Assembly (NCBI GenBank): GCA_009746045.1
Contig: RPFO01000253.1
Span: forward strand, 3,027,975 to 3,091,974
DNA: 64,000 nucleotides
Direction: 5' to 3'
Source: Mesostigma viride
Lineage: Eukaryota > Streptophyta > Mesostigmatophyceae > Mesostigmatales > Mesostigmataceae
A program made the position numbers and the translations under genes. Position 1 is the first letter of the stretch. Each line of letters starts with the position of its first letter. This document shows, one piece after another, positions 35,684 through 49,600 of this stretch. The notes under the pieces are model-generated. The model was not told the origin of the DNA and searched no databases. It saw only the letters and a program-made list of their open reading frames with translations.

Positions 35684-35964
35684 AACCACGTCTTATTTCG
35701 GGGAAATGGGTATATTTTTTATTAGCCAATTATGGACCAAAGAGGTGAGAGGGGAAATGAGTATCAGCGAATCCTAATTAAGGTGGGCACACACACGTGT
35801 GGCGGTGACAGGTGAAAGGCAGGGAACCACGTCTTATTTTCGGGGAAATGGGTATATTTTATTAGCCAATTATGGACCAAAGAGGTGAGAGGGGAAATGA
35901 GTATCAGCGAATCCTAATGAAGGTGGGCACGCACACGTGTGGCGGTGACAGGTGAAAGGCTAAT
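35684..35964. repeat. 141-bp direct tandem duplication
   Basis: Two nearly identical units, starting AACCACGTCTTATTT at 35684 and 35825. Each runs through TTAGCCAATTATGGACCAAA and ACACGTGTGGCGGTGACAGG. They form the 3' side of the minus-strand LINE fragment. Confidence 0.9.
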
Positions 35965-36938
35965 AGGGCGCGTTATTAGACCAGGGAAGCCATTGGACCT
36001 GAGTGATGTCGCCATGAGGCATACTGGTGAATACCTGATTACGGCCCAGTAGATCATGAAAAAGCTGGAGCGGGCTGGGCTTGTCGTTATTGGGCCCTGG
36101 GTCCCACACCCTGTGTTGTTCCTGAGCTAACAGCCAGTAGCGGCGCATAGCCGCATTCCATAGGTATATAAAGCGCCGGACTACGCCGCCGCGGGTATAC
36201 TCCTCGCGGACCTTAAAGACTGTCTCGTTGCGTATGGTCCAGATCGCGTATAGCATAGTAGTGCGTAGCCATATCCATTCTGCTTGGGAAACTGAAAGCT
36301 CGGACCCTGGTGTGCCAGCAATACCGAAAATGATGGTACGCACGCTGATTGGGAGAGTGGGTGGCGATGCCGTCCATGCGGCCCAGATGTTAATGAGCCA
36401 CGTCCAAACCCCAGGGAGATTACAGTAAAGAAACCTGTGCTCAATGGTTTCACTAGGGTGCGTGCACAGGCATGATGCATCATGACCAAAACGCTCGTGG
36501 AGCATGCCTGGCGCAGACCCCTATCGCCCTATGCATCAAAAGGTGTTGTACATCAGTGGCCCTGCGGTCCACGAGAGGGTGGTCTACCGCCAGGGTAATC
36601 ATCTTAACCCAAGTGTAGCCCGGCCAATGTATTCCCCAGCGGGCTCGGCCCGGGTGGGGCTGATGGTACATATGCAACAAGATATCATAACCCCAATCTG
36701 CGGTGTACTCAAAGATACATTTGCTGGTTCTGATGTCCCCCTTGGTTAAGACCCATCCAAATTCAACCGGGTCCAGATGTAGTAGATCGAGCCGTGTGTT
36801 GCCCACGTGTAGCCATGTAATGCTCTCAACCGGGGATAATGGGTCCGGCTGGATCATGCAGGATCTTGGCACAGACCATGGGACTACGCGTATGCGGTGA
36901 CACTGGGAAGCTGGCGTGTACGCATATAAGGTGGATAG
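35697..36938 (-). mobile_element. 5'-truncated LINE with zf-RVT domain
   Basis: The minus-strand frame at 36944-36480 shifts into a frame at 36505-35960. The junction region reads HRAIGVCARHA, then MLHERFGHDASCLCTHPSET and IEHRFLYC. The C-x-C/H-x-C spacing is typical of the zinc-binding (zf-RVT) domain at the end of many plant and algal LINE reverse transcriptases. The RT domain itself is missing. AACCACGTCTTAT flanks it at 36939-36951 and 35684-35696, a likely 13-bp target-site duplication. It differs from families A-C. Confidence 0.75.
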
Positions 36939-36951
36939 AACCACGTCTTAT

Positions 36952-37692
36952 CAAGCCAGCTGGTTACCACGAAAATTTCTCGCGCACCACCGTTGCTCTG
37001 ACTTCGAACTTATGTGAGAGTCTCCTACTCGCACAGTCCGTCTCGATTTCTGACATACTTCAAACGCGGAAGCATGGTATTTGGTAAACCAGCCAATGTC
37101 CGCAAAAGCCTTGGGAGTTGCTCCTTCCAGACCGTTTACAGCACAACAGTCGATCACGCGACACCGAGACAATCCATGACACGTTAGTCCCTACTACCTA
37201 GTACAGACAAATTGTCAGTTGACACATTCTCTCACAGATTTCTGTCTATTCCCCCGTGTGGAGTAACTAGGTTCTAGTTAGGTTTGATCAGGTTGCTGGC
37301 ATCTGCCCCTAGCTCACCGCCTGTTTACGACTGCCAGATATTCTAGATTCGCTCGCCAAATCAAAAAGGGCGTGCGGCAAAAAAGTGCCCTCAAAGTGCA
37401 GAGGCAAGGTAATAAAACCGCGGCCGCTGGGACGGAGACCGCCGAGTTGCAGGCGTCCCTGCATCTCGGGCGCGATCTCCCAACTGCGAGGTACGAGCAA
37501 ATATCCTGCTGCGGTCATGCACGCAGGCCCCGCCATACTGTATTGACTGACGAAGCGAACTGACGGACGGCAAAAGTGGCACGCAGGGCCACCATGCCTA
37601 TGCCAACCTGTCTTTAAAACAGGCAACGCTTCAAGCTCGCCATCGCCGGTGTCCTGCCCAGCTGGGATATGGGGGTTGAGGCAATGCTTACC
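36952..37692 (+). promoter_or_regulatory. Upstream region of the starch-synthase-like gene
   Basis: By position this contains the plus-strand promoter and 5' UTR of the gene starting at 37693. No TATA box was seen. An open frame of about 165 codons on the opposite strand (37809-37309) overlaps the first exon and is judged spurious. Confidence 0.35.
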
Positions 37693-40600
37693 ATGGCCTC
37701 CATGCATATTCCGCGCGTGGCGGTAGCTGGTAGCTGGTGCAGCGTGCCCCGTCCGCCATTTGAGTGCGAGCGGAAATCTGGGGGTTACCCTGCATGTAGC
37801 GTAGGTCACAAGGCGTGGTTATCCGGTCTGGGTCACACTAACAATACAGGACATACTGCCCTGCTGCATAGGAGTCAAAAGCTAGGTCATAGATGGGACA
37901 ATAGCACTAGGCTGTTTTCACGGCTCTCCCAGATTTCCCATTTAGCCTCCGCAGCTCCCTATGAAGGGTAAGTCTTGCAGGATGGTGCTTTGACGCATTA
38001 TCCATCTTTGTGGGCCGTCAGTGGGCGCTACGCAGGCTCATTGCCAACTTAAAGGATCTGAACATGTGAACGTCTAGTGGGTGTCTTAATTTATTCTTAG
38101 AATTGGCGCGTCGTGTGTGTCCACCTTTTCTTGTTGCTTCCGGCAGACCAACGGGTTCAGCAGCCACGGAGGCCACTGGTGCGGGTGGCAAGCCGAAGCC
38201 TGAGGTGAGACGATCACACCGACCCACGACATATTACCTTCTTCTTGCCGCAAGGGTAGCAGTCTTGTTGAATCCTACGGCCACGGCAGCGTCTACGGCA
38301 GCCTTGGTGTACGCGGAGGTGCGGTCCCACGGTCCTGAGAGCTCGGGGGATGGTTACACGGAAGAGACCTGCATTTGACTGGCAATGATGGCAAGGGTCT
38401 GTGCTCATGTTTGCTGGGCCGTAATTCGGGCAAGAAAAGTGTGTGCTGTGTGGGCAGGGGATATCTCCCTCGTTTTCCCTATCACTCTGGAATCTCTGGA
38501 ATGGAAGCATGGGCACACCGGCCTGTAAAGATAAGATGATCTCGAAGGCATCCTGACCAAAGAGGTGTCTGCTGCTGATCAGTGTTCGATCTACTTGTGG
38601 GGATTAGCTCACCAGACTACATGTCTGGGATCTCGGGCGCACCTTCAGTGTGCTGGGTTGTTTGCCTAGTTCTGCTGTTTCGTCTCTTCTTGTGAACCTC
38701 GATACTGCCCACGCCTTCTTGCATTTCTGGTGGCATCTTTTGATGATGCCGAGAAGGATCGGGATCTTCACGTGGGATCCTCGCATTCAGGACCAGCGTA
38801 CTAAAGTAGTTTGCACTTGGATGCAAGAAGTGCCGACAAATAGGAGGCTTTGAGCAAATAAAGTGTATTGCTTTAGTCTCTGCTGCACAAGTTTACACAC
38901 GGTCAGGCTCATAATGTGAATAAGGTTTGCTGGGAGAGGTGGCTGGTAAGGTTTGATGGGACAGGGGGTAACTGTATTCGGGTATCCTAAAGTGACGAAT
39001 GCAAGTGGATCTTTATTGTGGTTAGATGTACCAAAGTCAAAGGTGAGCCTACCCAAATGGGAGGAGGATAGAACGGAGCAGCGCTAGAAGGGAGGCAAGT
39101 TTATGCTGTGGCACGTACAGCCACCCTGTATCGTCGGTGTGCTGGTCGATATTGCGGGTGTCCCTATCTGGTCCCTATCTTTCGTTCTTATATGTAGTCC
39201 CATCTTTGGTCCCTATCTGGTCCCTAAATCCAGTGCCTATCTGGTCCCTTTCTGGTCCCTCTCTAACGCCTAGTTTCTGGTACCGTATCTGGTGGCACAC
39301 GCCAGGTGGCTGCGGAGGAGGAGGAGCAGGAGTTTGAGCTGACCATCCCTGGGGAGATGCCACAGGAGATGGCGGAATTCTTCGAGGACATCCAGCAAAG
39401 TGAGTTGGACTGCCATCTGTACGGCTGTCAACAGTTGCGTGATGCCTGCAACGTGTGAGGAATCAGCCCTCGGCCCATGGCCTGTAGCTGTACATGGTAA
39501 TGTCTCCCCCACCGCCCCCACCCCCTCCGCCCCCACCCCCTCCGCCCCCACCGCCGCCCCCACCGCCTGTTTTCAGTTGCGTGATAGACTTGTAGGCATG
39601 GTATCCACTTGTAGGTTCGTGGGTGGGCTTCCCAAGGTTACAAACCACTTTGAGGTGGTTTGCCCATGGCAACAAGTCCTGCCGGGATGTCTTCATTTAC
39701 CATCTTGGTTTGCACGTCCAGGGTGATTAACTGTCCCCTAACTTCGTACGCACATTGCTCCATATCCCCGCCTTTCGCCCTCTGTTGGACACAGGAGTAG
39801 TGGGACGTTTGGCATGTTGGCGGTGGTGGGCTACCAGTGCAGCCCACTTACCTGCCCAGCGGTGTAGGCAGCCATCCAGCTTGCTCATCCCCCCCACCTG
39901 CCTGAGCCCCCGCCCGCCCACCCACCCACCCACCCACCCACCCACCAACCCACCCACCCACCCACCCACCCACCCACCCACCCACCCACCCACCCACCCA
40001 CCCACCCACCCACCCACCCACCCACCCACCCACCCACCCACCCACCCACCCACCCACCCACCCACCCACCCACCCACCCACCCACCCACCCACCCACCCA
40101 CCCACCCACCCACCCCACCCACCCACCTGCCCGCCCGCCCGCCCGCCCACCCGCCCGCCCGCCAGCCAGCCCGCTTCCACTCACACAAGTTCTGTAGTGT
40201 CCTGTGGCATTGGCCTGAGCACTCCCATTACTGCTTGGGCTGTGGTCACAGCGCCTGTTATTCCCTTCCCCTCTTGCCGTCCTCCCTTGCCTCTACCATG
40301 CTGCAGACATCCTGCAGCTCAACAGCGACCGCATGGCCGCGCTGCAGCAGCTGCAGAAGGTGAAGTCGGACAACGCCAAGCTGCTGATGCGGGTCACCGA
40401 GATGGACCGCGCGCGCATCGAGATGGACATGATGGTCAAGGAGCTGCGTGGCCGGCTGCAGCAGGTGGAGGTGAGCGACGGGTAGACGTGGTGATGTGGT
40501 GATGGGGGCATTGGAGAGGGGGGTTTGTAGGGCGTGGCGGCAGCTGGTGGAGGTGAGCGGGAGCATGAGGTCACAATGAACATGCTGATCAGCCTGAGTA

Positions 40601-43600
40601 TTAAGTTGATGAGGAGATGGTGCAGGGTATGGCTGAAGCAGGAGGCGGCACCTGGGATTAAGGCTTGTTTGCAAGGGAGCGACAAGCTGACCTCGTAGTG
40701 GATGGATGGCGCATGTGAAGAGGATGTAGGGCACGGCTGCAGAAGGTGGAGGGGGGTGGCCCGATACTCCTGGAGACACATGGATGTGCTGGCAGTGCCC
40801 CATGGGAGTTTCATGGTGGGTAACTGGCCCCATGCCACCAAAGCATGCCGACGGGTAACTAGCCCCATGCCACCAGAGCATGCCGACGGGTAACTAGCCC
40901 CATGCCACCAAAGCATCTCTACCTTTATGATGGGTAAGTGTGAGAGCCGGAGGTCTCAGGGCAGGGGTGCTTATGAGTGTGTCTTTTTGTCCATTGCAGC
41001 GTAAAGTGAGTTTTTAACTGCGGGCTGGTTTGTGTTCCAACAAGTCTGTGGCCCGACATTCAGCATTGCCCCGGCCCAACCCTGGCTTGCCGTCGTGGCA
41101 GTACTGTCGTGGCATGCTAGCTTCCTGTCGTTCTCCCTTAGGGCCATCTGGATCAATGGATCCGGCGTCGCTGAGCTTGACCGCCCAGACAGAGGTTGCT
41201 GTGTCTCTGCTACGCTCAAGGGTTGCTTCATGCTCCCCGAGAAATTTCTAATATGACCCACCGGCTTGCTCCCTGGGTGGCTGTGCGTGTGTGCTTGACT
41301 TGTTGCGTGCAGGAGGCGAAGGCGGCGGGGGCAGACGCCAGCAAAAGTAGGTGTATCTGATAGAACACACAAGAATAGTAGTTTCTGAGGCACACTCCCT
41401 ATGTGGCACTCCCTCTTCCAGTCCTTGCCTGGCTGCGCCAATTCCTGAACCGCGAGCCTGCCTGGACGATGGGCCCCACCACTTCTTCTTGGCTATGCAA
41501 GGCTGGGCTGGGAGCAGGGGAGCTGCTCTATGTGTAACCAGGTCACCTGCTCTGTATGTGCTCCGGTCGGGGACTGCCAGCTTCTAGCCACCCACCGTTA
41601 CCATCCCTTGCTGCACCTCCTGGTGCCCATTCCTGTTGCGCTCTATACATCGTTGACATATCTTACTAACAAATCTCATTGGCGTATCCTTTTTGTTTTA
41701 CTATATCATTGAGATATCTTATTAACAAATCTGATCGGCGTATCCTTTTGGTTTCACCATATCATTGACATATCTTATTAACAAATCCTATCAGCACATC
41801 CTTTTGGTTTCACCATATCATTGACATATCTTATTAACAAATCCTATCAGCACATCCTTTTGGTTTCACCATATCATTGACATATCTTATTAACAAATCC
41901 TATCAGCACATCCTTTTGGTTTCACCATATCATTGACATATCTTATTAACAAATCTGATCGGCGTATCCTTTTGGTTTCACCATATCATTGACATATCTT
42001 ATTAACAAATCCTATCAGCACATCCTTTTGGTTTCACCATATCATTGACATATCTTATTAACAAATCCTATCAGCACATCCTTTTGGTTTCACCATATCA
42101 TTGACATATCTTATTAACAAATCCTATCAGCACATCCTTTTGGTTTCACCATATCATTGACATATCTTATTAACAAATCCTATCAGCACATCCTTTTGGT
42201 TTCACCATATCATTGACATATCTTATTAACAAATCCTATCAGCACATCCTTTTGGTTTCACCACATCATTGACATATCTTATTAACAAATCTGATCGGCG
42301 TATCCTTTTGGTTTCACCATATCATTGACATATCTTATTAACAAATCCTATCAGCACATCCTTTTGGTTTCACCATATCATTGACATATCTTATTAACAA
42401 ATCCTATCAGCACATCCTTTTGGTTTCACCATATCATTGACATATCTTATTAACAAATCTGATCGGCGTATCCTTTTGGTTTCACTGTGCGCGTGTATGC
42501 ACTTTTCCCCCTGCATGGGCCTTTTCCTTTTGTGGTCCATCCTTCCTCCCATTGGCTCCATACCCCACCAAAATATATGCCTGCCAGGAGCCAGCCTCAT
42601 AAAAGCCCGAGTTGCTCATTGCCTATGCCTAACTTTGCCATCTGCCATGCCTTTGCCACAATCGTGCCCTTGGCAATGCCCGTGCCATAATGTCTGTTCT
42701 CTCCCAGGATCCAGCGGCGGCGGCTTCGACGTGGAGGAAGAGGCAGCGCTATCGGCCTCGCTCTCCCTCGCGCTCGACCGCATGTCCTACGCACGCCAGC
42801 TCAGCGACGACGAGGCGCGGCGGCTGCGCGGCCGGCTGCTGGCGCGCAACCACCAGCTGCTGGCCCTCTACCGCGACACGGTGGCCAACAAGCCAGACGC
42901 GCCCGATGACCAGCTGGCTGGCGTGTTGCGCAAGTACCTCACGCGGCAGCGGTGAGGACATTGACATTGATTTTTTTGTGGTGTTGATTTTTGTGTGGCG
43001 TTGCATGGCTCACTCGTAAGGGTGCAGCAGACTCCTTGTCTGGGGCGGCGGTAGGGTTTCATTATTCTCCTCAATCTCCTGTGCGGGTGGCAGCAGCAAG
43101 CGCACTCATCCAAGTGTGCAATGCTGGCTCTTGCCTTTTAGCAGTGCTTGGAGCAGTGCAATGGTCGACAGCGCTCCACCCCCATGTGCGCAGTGACAGC
43201 AGATGGCTCGCATGCAGAGTGGCTGTTTGCCATGGGAGCGTGCCTCATATGCACAGTACACCTAAAGCAGGTTCCATTCCGCTTGGCGCGATGATCATCA
43301 GTGGCTGCTGTGTGAAGAGGGCGCGGTAGCTTGGGGCAGCATTATGGAACTCCCATGTGCCGTGGCAGCTGCTTCCAGTGAGCCATGGCACTGTTGGTGC
43401 ACATTGCGGACACTGGCCAGTGGTCCTTGTGTGAGTGAACTAGCCTCTCTTTTGTATAGTGGCAGCAGCGTGAAGCGAGTGTGGCATGTGGAAGCAGCGT
43501 GACGGTTGTCCTAGGCAAACATTTGTGTGTCATTGATGAGGACCTTGCGTGCAGTTGCATCAGCTTGGAGCTAGGGGTGTGGTGAAATTTTTTGTGCGAT

Positions 43601-46600
43601 ACTGGGATGCGAACCAAAGAAAGATATCATTTATCTATTGTTTCATAGAGAAATGTCGCGGATGGCACTGTAGTGGGTAAGAGCTTGCTTGTGAGTTCAC
43701 ATGGGTAGCAGTGGATTGTCACGGATTCAGCTGCAGAATACGGGGTGTAAAACTGTGCAAGGCTTCAGAAGGGTGGGTGGTGGGTAGCACCACGCTTGGT
43801 TGGGGGGATACACCCATGTGGTAGTTTGCTGTGAAACCATGCAGTAGTGGGAAATGCTGCTCCCCGATGCACCATAGCAAGGGCATGAGTCTGTGTGCCA
43901 GCAAAGGTTTGTTTGTAGCGGGCAGGACTGCTGGTGCATGGCTCTATGAATGTGGTTTCCTCATCGCCCTGCCCTTCATTGGCTTCCTCCACCCGCCACC
44001 TCCTTGCCGCCTTGACTGCGTGGACAGGTCGGACCTGACGGTGGTGCACATCACGCCGGAGCTGGGCGAGGTGGCGGAACTAGGCGCGCTGGCAGGGACG
44101 GTGGCGGGCATCTGCCAGGCGATACAGAAGAAGAGCGTCTACGTCGAGGTCATCCTGCCAAAGTGAGTGCCCTGTTTAGGCGCTGGAGCAGTTTCTTTTT
44201 CTTTCTTTCTTTTTTTTTTGCCAGCAGTTTGTTTCATCCTATTATTGCTTCTGCAAAGCAGACATTCTTGTTTTTTGGCAGCAGACATTTTTATGCTTTG
44301 CCAGCAGCCCCGAGTCTGTAGTTTCATGCGTGTCATTGTCATTGTTGCAAAGGCCAGGGCTGTGTGACCTGTCGTGTTTGTGGTATCGTCCTTGTGCTGT
44401 TTGATTCTACATGGCGGCAGTGCTTTTGCTAGGGGTTTTTGTCATTCGTCAAACTGTTGACTATTTGCCTCGGCACTTCGTCAAATGGTTGACTATTTGC
44501 CTTGGCGCTTCGTCAACCCTGGGGGGGGGGGGGAGGAGGAAGCTTTATTTCTTCATAATTAACTTAAGGTCGCTCACGCCTCACACACGCATGTAATGCA
44601 TGTGGATAAAACATAATATCACATAGTGGTTGTTGACAACTGCATAAACTACAGAATAATAACTAGTATCGTTCACAGCTAGGCCTGAGTCAAGTGTGCA
44701 CCGCACGAGGCCATTAAACAACCATCACATCCTCCTCGCTGCTATCAACAGGCACTAGTGGCACAGTTTTGTCCGAGCTTAGCCCTGCACCCTGCGCGCT
44801 GCGCGCGCCTGTCCACTGTTGCTGTACTGCTTGTTGTACTCCTGTCTCTGCCTTTGCGCTGCTGGCTTTCTCCTGCCCTTCTTCTTCCCTGGCTCAGAGC
44901 TGCCGTCATCATCGGCCTTGCTCCTTTCTGTCCTGGCCCCCTCCTCGCCAGATTCCTCCTCGCCAGATTCCTCCTCGACAGAGTTTGAGGCGCTGTCAGA
45001 TGATGCTGACTGGCCGCCATCTTCCTCTTCCTGCGCATTAGACCCATCCTCTTCCTCACGCTCTACTCTCTTGCGTTTGTCGCGGCCCTGCCTGCCCTCC
45101 TTTTCATCTAAACTGCAGCCTAGGTCGACGATATTTTCCGTTGCTACAGTTTCTCCAGCTTGCTTCTTAAACAGAGCATTTAGGTGCTAGTCTTGAAACC
45201 TGCCGTTTTTCTTTGACATTTTCTAGCTCATGCAACACTACCTAAACATCGCCCGCCGCCATTATCGAAACAATTTAGCAAGCAATATTTTATCGCACAT
45301 GTAGTCGCCAGACGGCCTGATGTCGGAGGGTAATTAAAATTAATACCATGATTACCGGTAATAATTTTTTCATGCCCTGGTCGGCTCAAGTCCTGCCGTG
45401 CTCGTCTTCAGTTTTAAGGTACCCGAGCATTGTCCTGAACCGTACTGTCTTTCCAAACCATACTCTAACTGCAGCGTACCTAGGATTCAGATGGTACGGG
45501 CTGACGGCCTGACGCCGCGCCGCTGGACCTCAGGTCTGGACTCTGGCCTGACTTAAGTGGTTGACGAATACCCTAAACATTTCGTCAAACCGGTTGACGA
45601 ACTGCGGAACATATTCGTCAATTGGTTGACGAATTGCCCAAAATGGTTGACTATTTTACTACTATTTTCAAAATTCGTCAACCGGTTGACGAAATAGTCC
45701 CGTTAGCAAAAGCACTGCATGGCGGTCCTTGGCTGGACGGGAAATTTCATCCATTCCTGTTTATACATTTTCACAGATCCCTGTCGTTGGAAGTGCTTGC
45801 ACCCTCTTTTGTTTGAGCTTTTGTCACCTGCTGTCGTAGTCCAATTACTTGATCTACTTTGGTCCAAACCGTCGTACCTTTCATAGTTATCTGGCATTTG
45901 CAGTTGTGACCGTGGTGACTGACGCACACAGGTCACCATCTACTGTCTTTCATGATTGGCAACTGTATTTCGCCCCAACCCCAAGACCCAAGCCCAATCC
46001 CCACTTGTGTACTCATGTGATGATTGTGATGCCCCATGCAGGGACGACGCTATCATCAAGTACGACTCATCATAACTGTCTCAACATCAAGTATTACTCA
46101 TTATCACTATCTTTCCACCCGTCTGCTGACGGTTGCATGAGCACCGTGTTGAATCTAATTGCCGTTATCTGACCCACGCGCGCAGGTACGACACGATCAA
46201 CAAGAACGCGGTTTCGGAGCTGAGGCGCGTGGACTCGATGAAGTTCTCCTTCCCCTTTGGCGGGAAGACGTTTGAGAATCATGTGTGGACGGGGTGAGCA
46301 CGTGCACATTTTGTGGGGCAGCCGTAGCTTGTCTCTTGCTCGGCACAAAGACTCACTAGCCCCTACTTATTGCTAATGGTTGTTTACTACGCCTCCCTTT
46401 TGCCCAATGTAAGGTGCGCGTGCGAGCCTGTTACGTGCCCTTTGGTGGGAGGGAAAATAAATTCTATTGTAGATTACTTACCGCCAGTGTCAGCAGACTC
46501 GTCGTAACTGAGGGTTGATTAATTTATTTTTTTTTCGTTTTCTTTTGTCTTTGTCTGTGTTTCCTCCTGGAACGTCTTCATGGCGATGCGTGATGGGTGC

Positions 46601-49600
46601 GCCAGGGTGGTCGGGGGCATCCCTGTCTACTTCATTGAACCGGTCACGCTGGACTTCTTCCGCCGAGGGCAGGTGTATGGCTGCGACGACGACTTTGAGC
46701 GGTGAGTGCATACATGATGTATTTGTGTCTGTGCATCTCAACTGGAGCGGTGGTTGCAACCGCTGGTTGATATATCAGTGATGCGTGGGTCGTCAGCATG
46801 TGTTCTTGAACGCTGAGTGCACACCGACAACAATGTTTAGTGGTGAGTGAGCCAGTGGCTGATGGGTTAGCGATTGCGCCGGGTGTAGGCGCCGGGTGTA
46901 GTGGTTGTTTGGGTCCATGGGTGTATGATTCACGGGTAGCTTATGCAGGCGCGCCAATACGCATATCTACTCGCTTCGTTCCTTTTCCCCTCATCTGCTG
47001 CTTACGCCAACCGTTTTGTATCGCCATGCCCGAATTCTCTTCACATTCGCCACTTCATCTGCCCTTTTTTTTGGCCGCGTGGTCATTGCAAAAGAATATA
47101 AAGAATTTAGTAATATTGTCCTAATCATATCATATCGTATGCCACAAACCCCATCGTTACCGCACGGTTTACCTACTGCCGCACAGCCCTTCGGACTCCC
47201 AACCTGACTGTATTTTGTCCTGCTTGTTGACCTTGTTTGCACCGCATCATGATTCCATCCCTTGTCACCGCCAGGTTTTCCTACTTCTGCCGCGCGTCCC
47301 TGGAGCTGCTGCTGGCGCTGGGCAAGATGCCCAACGTGATCCACCTCCACAACTGGCAGACGGCACTGGTCGCGCCACTCTACTGGGAGCTCTTCTACCA
47401 CAAGGGGCTCAACAAGAGCCGCATCGTGTTCACGTGCCACAACTTCAAGTACCAGGTACATGACTGCGGTCACCGGTAGTAGCCTTGAGAGGGGTTGTTG
47501 GAGTACTTCCAGTTGGGTTATTAACCGCTCCTGTTGGGTTATTAACCGCTCCTGTTGGGTTATTAACCGCTGTTCACTACAGGATGCTGGCCCGGCTCGT
47601 ATGATGTCATGTACGCCATGGCTGTCATCATGGCAGCTGGGTAATCGCGGATGCAACCCAACTGCTTTTCCCGTGCCTCCATTCCTGCTGTCGCTGTAAC
47701 TAAGGAGACTTGCTCCAATTCCTCCTCGACAGCCTGCTCACTATTGTCTGCCCACATGGTTTTCCCAATCTCCTCATCGCACGGTCCTCGCTGCATGGCC
47801 CTTTTCACAGCTGGCTTCATGGCCCTCATAACCTTCTTGATTTTCTCTTCACGGCCCTCACATTAGATCCCTTATCTCATCGCCCTCTTGACAAATCTTA
47901 TCTAATGACCCTCATCTCAAAATCCTTCTCCATGGCCCTCTGCATGGCCCTCTTTTGTTGACCCTCATCCCCCGCCCCAGCTGCAAGAGGAGCCCCGCAA
48001 GCTGGAGCTTGTGGGCCTGAGCCCCGACTTCCTCAACCAGCCGGACCGCATGCAGGACAACTTCTTCACGGACAAGGTCAACATCCTCAAGGTGAGTGCA
48101 CGAGCGGTTGAGCGTAATGGTTGAGCGTACCAACGGTTGAGCGCACCAACGGCTGACGTCAAGTCTTCCTTTGTCCCGCAGCAGCATGCTCTGCATGTGT
48201 CGGCTTGCGCTTGGGGAACCAGAGGCTGGGTGGAAAGGCCAGTCAGTAAAAGAGCCACACCCCCTTCCCTCCATACGGGAATCCACATTGCGCTTCACGT
48301 TTTAGCTCCCTTCTTCCTGCAAGATTTAGCAGTGTCCTTGCTGTTCTCATTGGCACCGACCGGCTGTTTTGCCTGCTATCTACCCTTTCTCCATGCAACC
48401 CTTCCTCTAACATAGCTTTCGCTTGACATTTCCTTTGGTACTCTTACTGCCTACCGCGTGTGCACCAACGCTGCCACCTCTCGCCTTGACCCCCAACGAC
48501 GCCACCTCTTGCCTTGACCCCCAGGGTGGCATCGTGTTCAGCAACAAGGTGACAACGATCAGCGCGCAGTACGCCAAGGAGGTGATGACCGCCGAGGGAG
48601 GATCCGGCATGCACAGCACGCTCAAGGCGCACCAGTGAGTCGCACGGGCATCGGCATGGCTTCATCTTGTCGGTGATGGGGGGGGGGTTTGCATGCACAG
48701 CACGCTCAAGGCGCACACCAGTGAGTCGCGAGGATGTGCAGGATTGCTGCGGTAATTGCTAGCGTGCATGCCCATCCTACGCTGATCGTGCTCGATCCCA
48801 CACCAGCTCCCCGTGCCCACAGCATCAAATCAATCGGTTGATCCTCGACACTGCCACTTTGTCTACCCCCCCGACATCACGGCACCACAGCCATTTTCTC
48901 ACTCACCCTCTGGTTTGCAGTGCTGAGAGATTCTTTTGAACTCCCCTGGGACAAAACTGCGGAGTGATGCGCCTCGTATCTGGGCATGGCCAATGTAAAA
49001 AGGAAGAAAAAGATTCTCCCCGTGTTTTCCAACCGTCACCGCTCAAGGTTCTGGTCCTACCCACCATTTGTATCGACATCACCTCACACTGGTATCTGCC
49101 TGCAGGGGCAAGTTCATGGGCGTGCTGGGCGGGCTGGACGAGAAGAAGTGGAACCCCGCGATTGACAAGGCGCTGCCCGCGCGCTACAGCATGGGCGAGA
49201 GCAGCCGCGAGGGCAAGCGCACGTGCAAGAAGGCGCTGCTGAAGCGCCTGGACATGAGCATGACCAGCGAGGCGCTCAACAAGCCGCTGGTGGGTAACTT
49301 GGCTTAGTATGCACGTGTTAACGGGTTGAGTGGCGCATCAAGTCGTGGGTGGGCTTGTTTGCACGCGTTAACGGGTTGGTGGGAGGGGCCGCTGGGCCAT
49401 ACTGTTTGCATGCAAGCTGCTGCTGGTGGGTGGGCTGCATATTTAGTCAAATGATAGATAGGAGGCTGCACAAGGGTGGCCAGCTGGGTACACATGGGCA
49501 ACTCGTTCTATTGGGCAACTTGTTGTTGTTGTTGTTGTTCTATTGGTTTGGGTGGCCCTAACTGTTGTAATGGCCCTAATCTTTGTTTTGGCGTAACAGC

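Noticed and set aside
37309-37809. Minus-strand 166-codon frame
   Set aside because: It overlaps the well-supported first exon of the starch-synthase-like gene and has no recognisable domain.
39727-40363. Frames with WVGG or THPP repeats
   Set aside because: They are translations of the CCCA array in an intron of the starch-synthase-like gene.
41640-42485. Possible CRISPR array
   Set aside because: Units are strictly tandem with no unique spacers, in a eukaryotic intron.
42437-42690. Frame leading into exon 42708-42951 without splicing
   Set aside because: It arises from the 56-bp satellite; the exon is entered through the acceptor at 42706-42707, which keeps the frame of the preceding exon.
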